35,848 nucleotides of DNA from Bacteroidota bacterium. GTDB lineage: Bacteria > Bacteroidota > Bacteroidia > Palsa-965. Location of the stretch: the NCBI GenBank assembly GCA_013298545.1, contig JAAFIA010000032.1, positions 13,892-49,739 on the forward strand, in the 5' to 3' direction. Below, piece after piece: positions 33,472 to 35,848 of this stretch (positions are counted from its first letter, which is position 1; each line of letters begins with the position of its first letter). The position numbers and the translations under genes were made by a program. The notes below the pieces were generated by a model. It was given only the letters and a program-made list of their open reading frames with translations, did not search any database and was not told the origin of the DNA.

Positions 33472-34185
33472 CTATTCAATTTCGCAAATTATAGGCATAT
33501 GGTCACTAAGTTCTAACCATTTGTCAGCCTGTCCTACTTCAATACTTTTTGTTCGTTCCACAAATTTTTTAGCTCCGAAAATATAGTCAATATGATAAGG
33601 TTTTGATAGATTCCGTTGAAAGTACAAAGTCGGTTTAGATTCATTTCCTTGTTGTTCCCCAGTCAACTTGTGGTAAATACTTTCAATGTCAAGTTCCTTT
33701 AATTCACTTACTACGTCCGAATGATTCCACCATCTATCCCATTTGTCCCAAATTGTATTACTATTAAAATCTCCAGCGATTATCGTTCCGTTTAACTTGT
33801 CTTTGTTAACCTGTATATATTTCCAAAGTTGTCCGATGTAACCAAAATTTGGTTAATTATTTCTGTGCGTCCAAACAGCAAGAAGGTCAAAATCGTTATT
33901 TATTTTGCAAGGCAAGAAATGTTTTATAGTATGATTTTTGAATTGGTTCGTCCAGTTTAATTTTTCAAGTTTTAAATCAGGCCTTACAAAAATTCCGAGT
34001 CCTTTATTTTTAGTGTCGCCAGTCCAAAGATAATTACCCGCCCATTTGATGTAGTCCTTGTGTCCAGATTCACTTGGATTTTCACATTCTTGAATAATAT
34101 AAATGTCTGCATTGAAGTCCAAAATATTTTCGAACTTCTTTCTAAATGCCCCATTACAATTCCAAGTTACAATTCTCAATGTCAT
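33472..34185 (-). pseudogene. Endonuclease/exonuclease/phosphatase (EEP) family gene with one in-frame stop
   Basis: The frame runs 238 codons but has a TAA at 33855-33853 after codon 110. Upstream: RIVTWNCNGAF and the catalytic Glu in IIQECEN. Downstream in the same frame: FGYIGQLW, the AGDFNSN metal/phosphate motif, HIDYIF and the catalytic SDHMPI. Together these make a complete EEP (exonuclease III-like) domain, so this is one gene broken by a single base change (for example TCA to TAA), or read through. It is distinctly AT-rich compared with neighbours, suggesting horizontal acquisition. An 11-bp sequence ACACTTTTGCC flanks it on both sides (33425-33435 and 34278-34288). Confidence 0.75.
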
Positions 34186-34349
34186 GGCGTTTTACAATAC
34201 CCACTAACTCATAAATTACCCACACAATTTACAAACAATCCTCCAAGATCTTCTGTATCGGCGCATAAAAACAAAGAACACTTTTGCCCTTTGCGGTTAA
34301 ATTAAGCACCACAAGTACAAAACACCAATTTCCGTTATCTTTACAGCCT

Positions 34350-35848
34350 GTGCTCAAACTCTCAGAAGGTTATACGCCGCGTTGGATCGTTCTCTTGATC
34401 GATCTTTTTATTGTACTTGGTGCAATTGCGGTAGCGTATTTGTTGCGTTTCGATTTTCGTATTCCGCAAGTCGAGATTGATGGGTTTCCCTTGGTTATTC
34501 CCATCATCATCGGTTTTCGCCTTTTGAGTTTTCTTGTTGCCCGTATTCCTTGGGCCATTGTGCGTTACATGAGCCAGAAAGATGCACAACGCATTTTGTT
34601 TACCCTTGCCCTCGTTACACTTTCGTTTTTTGCCCTCAATCAAATTACGTTTCACTTCATTTCGGGCAAATACATCATTCCGCATACCATTATTTTTATC
34701 GAATTTTTGGCTACTACCTTTGGCATGATTGGCGCGCGCCTCATCTACAAAGCGCTCTGGCTCGAAATTAAAAACCCCAACCGCGAAAAACGTAGCGTCA
34801 TTATTTTTGGTGCTGGCGAATCGGGCATCATCACCAAACGTACCCTCGATCGCGATGCGGGAACAAAATACCGCGTGCTCGCTTTTATCGACGACGATCA
34901 GGCAAAAGTTGGTCGCAAGCTCGAAGGTGTTACCATTGTTGGCCCAGAAAAATTAGCCGAATTGCTTCAGAAAAACGATGTGGCCCAGGTGATTTTGTCC
35001 ATTCAAAACATTGCGCCCTTACGCAAGCAAGAAATTGTGGATTTGTGCTTGACAAACAATGCACGCGTCTTGACTGTTCCGCCCGTCAAAACATGGATCA
35101 ATGGCGAATTGAGTTTCCGGCAAATTCGGAAAGTACAAATCGAAGAATTGCTGGAGCGCGATCCGATTCAACTCGACGAAGAAAATCTGCGCAAGCAACT
35201 CAAAGGAAAAGTAATTCTCATTACCGGTGCAGCAGGTTCGATCGGAAGTGAACTTGTACGTCAACTTGCCCGTTTTGAGCCGAAGCAATTGATCTTGCTC
35301 GATCAAGCCGAATCGCCGTTGCATGATTTGAGTTTGGAAATGGCCGAACAATTTCCGACGTCTGTTTGCGAAGTGGTGATGGGCGATGTGCGCAATCAAG
35401 AACGCATGAAGAATGTGTTTAAGACCTTCAATCCGCAACTGGTTTACCATGCGGCAGCATACAAACATGTGCCCATGATGGAAAACAACCCATCGGAGTC
35501 GGTGTTGACGAATGTGTTGGGAACAAAAATCTGTGCCGATTTAGCGGTTCAGTATGGCGTAGAAAAATTTGTGTTTGTTTCAACCGATAAAGCCGTCAAT
35601 CCAACCAATGTGATGGGCGCATCCAAACGCATTGCCGAAATTTATACGCAAGCCCTGAATAAGCAAAATTCGGCTACACGTTTCATCACAACACGTTTTG
35701 GCAATGTACTTGGCTCACAAGGTTCTGTCATTCCTCGTTTTCGGCAACAGATCGAAAATGGTGGCCCAGTAACCATAACCGATCCAGAAATTACGCGTTA
35801 TTTCATGACCATTCCAGAAGCGTGTCGCTTGGTGCTCGAAGCTGGATG
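34350..35848 (+). CDS. FlaA1/CapD/WbpM-type nucleotide-sugar dehydratase, 3' partial
   Basis: Open from a GTG at 34350 (no in-frame ATG upstream) to the window end; about 500 residues seen of a family usually near 620-650. Four N-terminal membrane helices (LLIDLFIVLGAIAVAYLLRF and following) come first. Then a first Rossmann domain (IIFGAGESG, about 150) and a second with TGAAGSIGSE (about 292). The short-chain dehydrogenase signature has Met in place of Tyr (STDKAVNPTNVMGASK, about 412-427), as in FlaA1/WbpM UDP-GlcNAc 4,6-dehydratases. It works at the membrane in O-antigen, capsule or glycan synthesis and may mark the edge of a polysaccharide locus outside the window. Confidence 0.92.
   Translation, partial: MLKLSEGYTPRWIVLLIDLFIVLGAIAVAYLLRFDFRIPQVEIDGFPLVIPIIIGFRLLSFLVARIPWAIVRYMSQKDAQRILFTLALVTLSFFALNQITFHFISGKYIIPHTIIFIEFLATTFGMIGARLIYKALWLEIKNPNREKRSVIIFGAGESGIITKRTLDRDAGTKYRVLAFIDDDQAKVGRKLEGVTIVGPEKLAELLQKNDVAQVILSIQNIAPLRKQEIVDLCLTNNARVLTVPPVKTWINGELSFRQIRKVQIEELLERDPIQLDEENLRKQLKGKVILITGAAGSIGSELVRQLARFEPKQLILLDQAESPLHDLSLEMAEQFPTSVCEVVMGDVRNQERMKNVFKTFNPQLVYHAAAYKHVPMMENNPSESVLTNVLGTKICADLAVQYGVEKFVFVSTDKAVNPTNVMGASKRIAEIYTQALNKQNSATRFITTRFGNVLGSQGSVIPRFRQQIENGGPVTITDPEITRYFMTIPEACRLVLEAG

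Overview
The window looks like a Bacteroidota chromosome, probably near Flavobacteriales or Cytophagales. It carries two proteins with type IX secretion (T9SS) C-terminal sorting domains and a fused E1 alpha/beta 2-oxoacid dehydrogenase of the Bacteroidota type. Several starts have TAnnTTTG-like -7 promoter elements, and gene starts lack Shine-Dalgarno sequences. No rRNA, tRNA or CRISPR was seen.

Layout. 1-6200: a 5'-truncated paaZ (phenylacetate degradation), then small mostly plus-strand genes: DinB-like, pentapeptide repeat, methyltransferase, DUF4328-like membrane protein, GNAT, DoxX-like, DUF1801 and an OmpA-family protein. 6236-7080: a His-rich membrane-anchored OmpA protein closed by a very strong hairpin terminator. 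7081-7457: a non-coding stretch with an imperfect ~80-bp direct repeat and nested inverted repeats. 7458-10740: a lipoprotein gene divergent from the E1 gene. 10749-13079: murQ followed by three poorly known genes. 13076-16972: a TPR/SpoIIE phosphatase and an ABC-F ATPase on the minus strand.

17084-28761 is the most interesting region: two divergent operons that together encode a type II secretion / type IV pilus-like machine. The minus operon holds a major pseudopilin (G-like), prepilin peptidase, assembly ATPase (E), secretin (D), GspL or PilM-N-like protein, GspM/PilO-like protein, an Ig/FN3-like lipoprotein, and a GspC/PilP-like protein. The plus operon holds a MORN-repeat protein, a large K-like minor pseudopilin, I-like and J-like pseudopilins and the platform protein F. 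Genes overlap or abut almost throughout. The G, K, I, J set and the lack of a PilT retraction ATPase favour a T2SS-like secretion machine over a twitching pilus. Three of the four prepilin-like proteins have Ala instead of Gly before the cleavage site.

28825-31634 is a tight minus-strand operon of two T9SS cargo proteins sharing a nine-cysteine module, with an unreported-looking 43-residue membrane protein between them. 31781-33301 is a Bacteroidota helical-repeat protein of unknown function. 33302-34349 looks like an acquired island: an AT-rich endonuclease/exonuclease/phosphatase gene with one in-frame stop, next to a structured element that resembles an integron attC site. The window ends inside a FlaA1/WbpM-type nucleotide-sugar dehydratase (polysaccharide synthesis).
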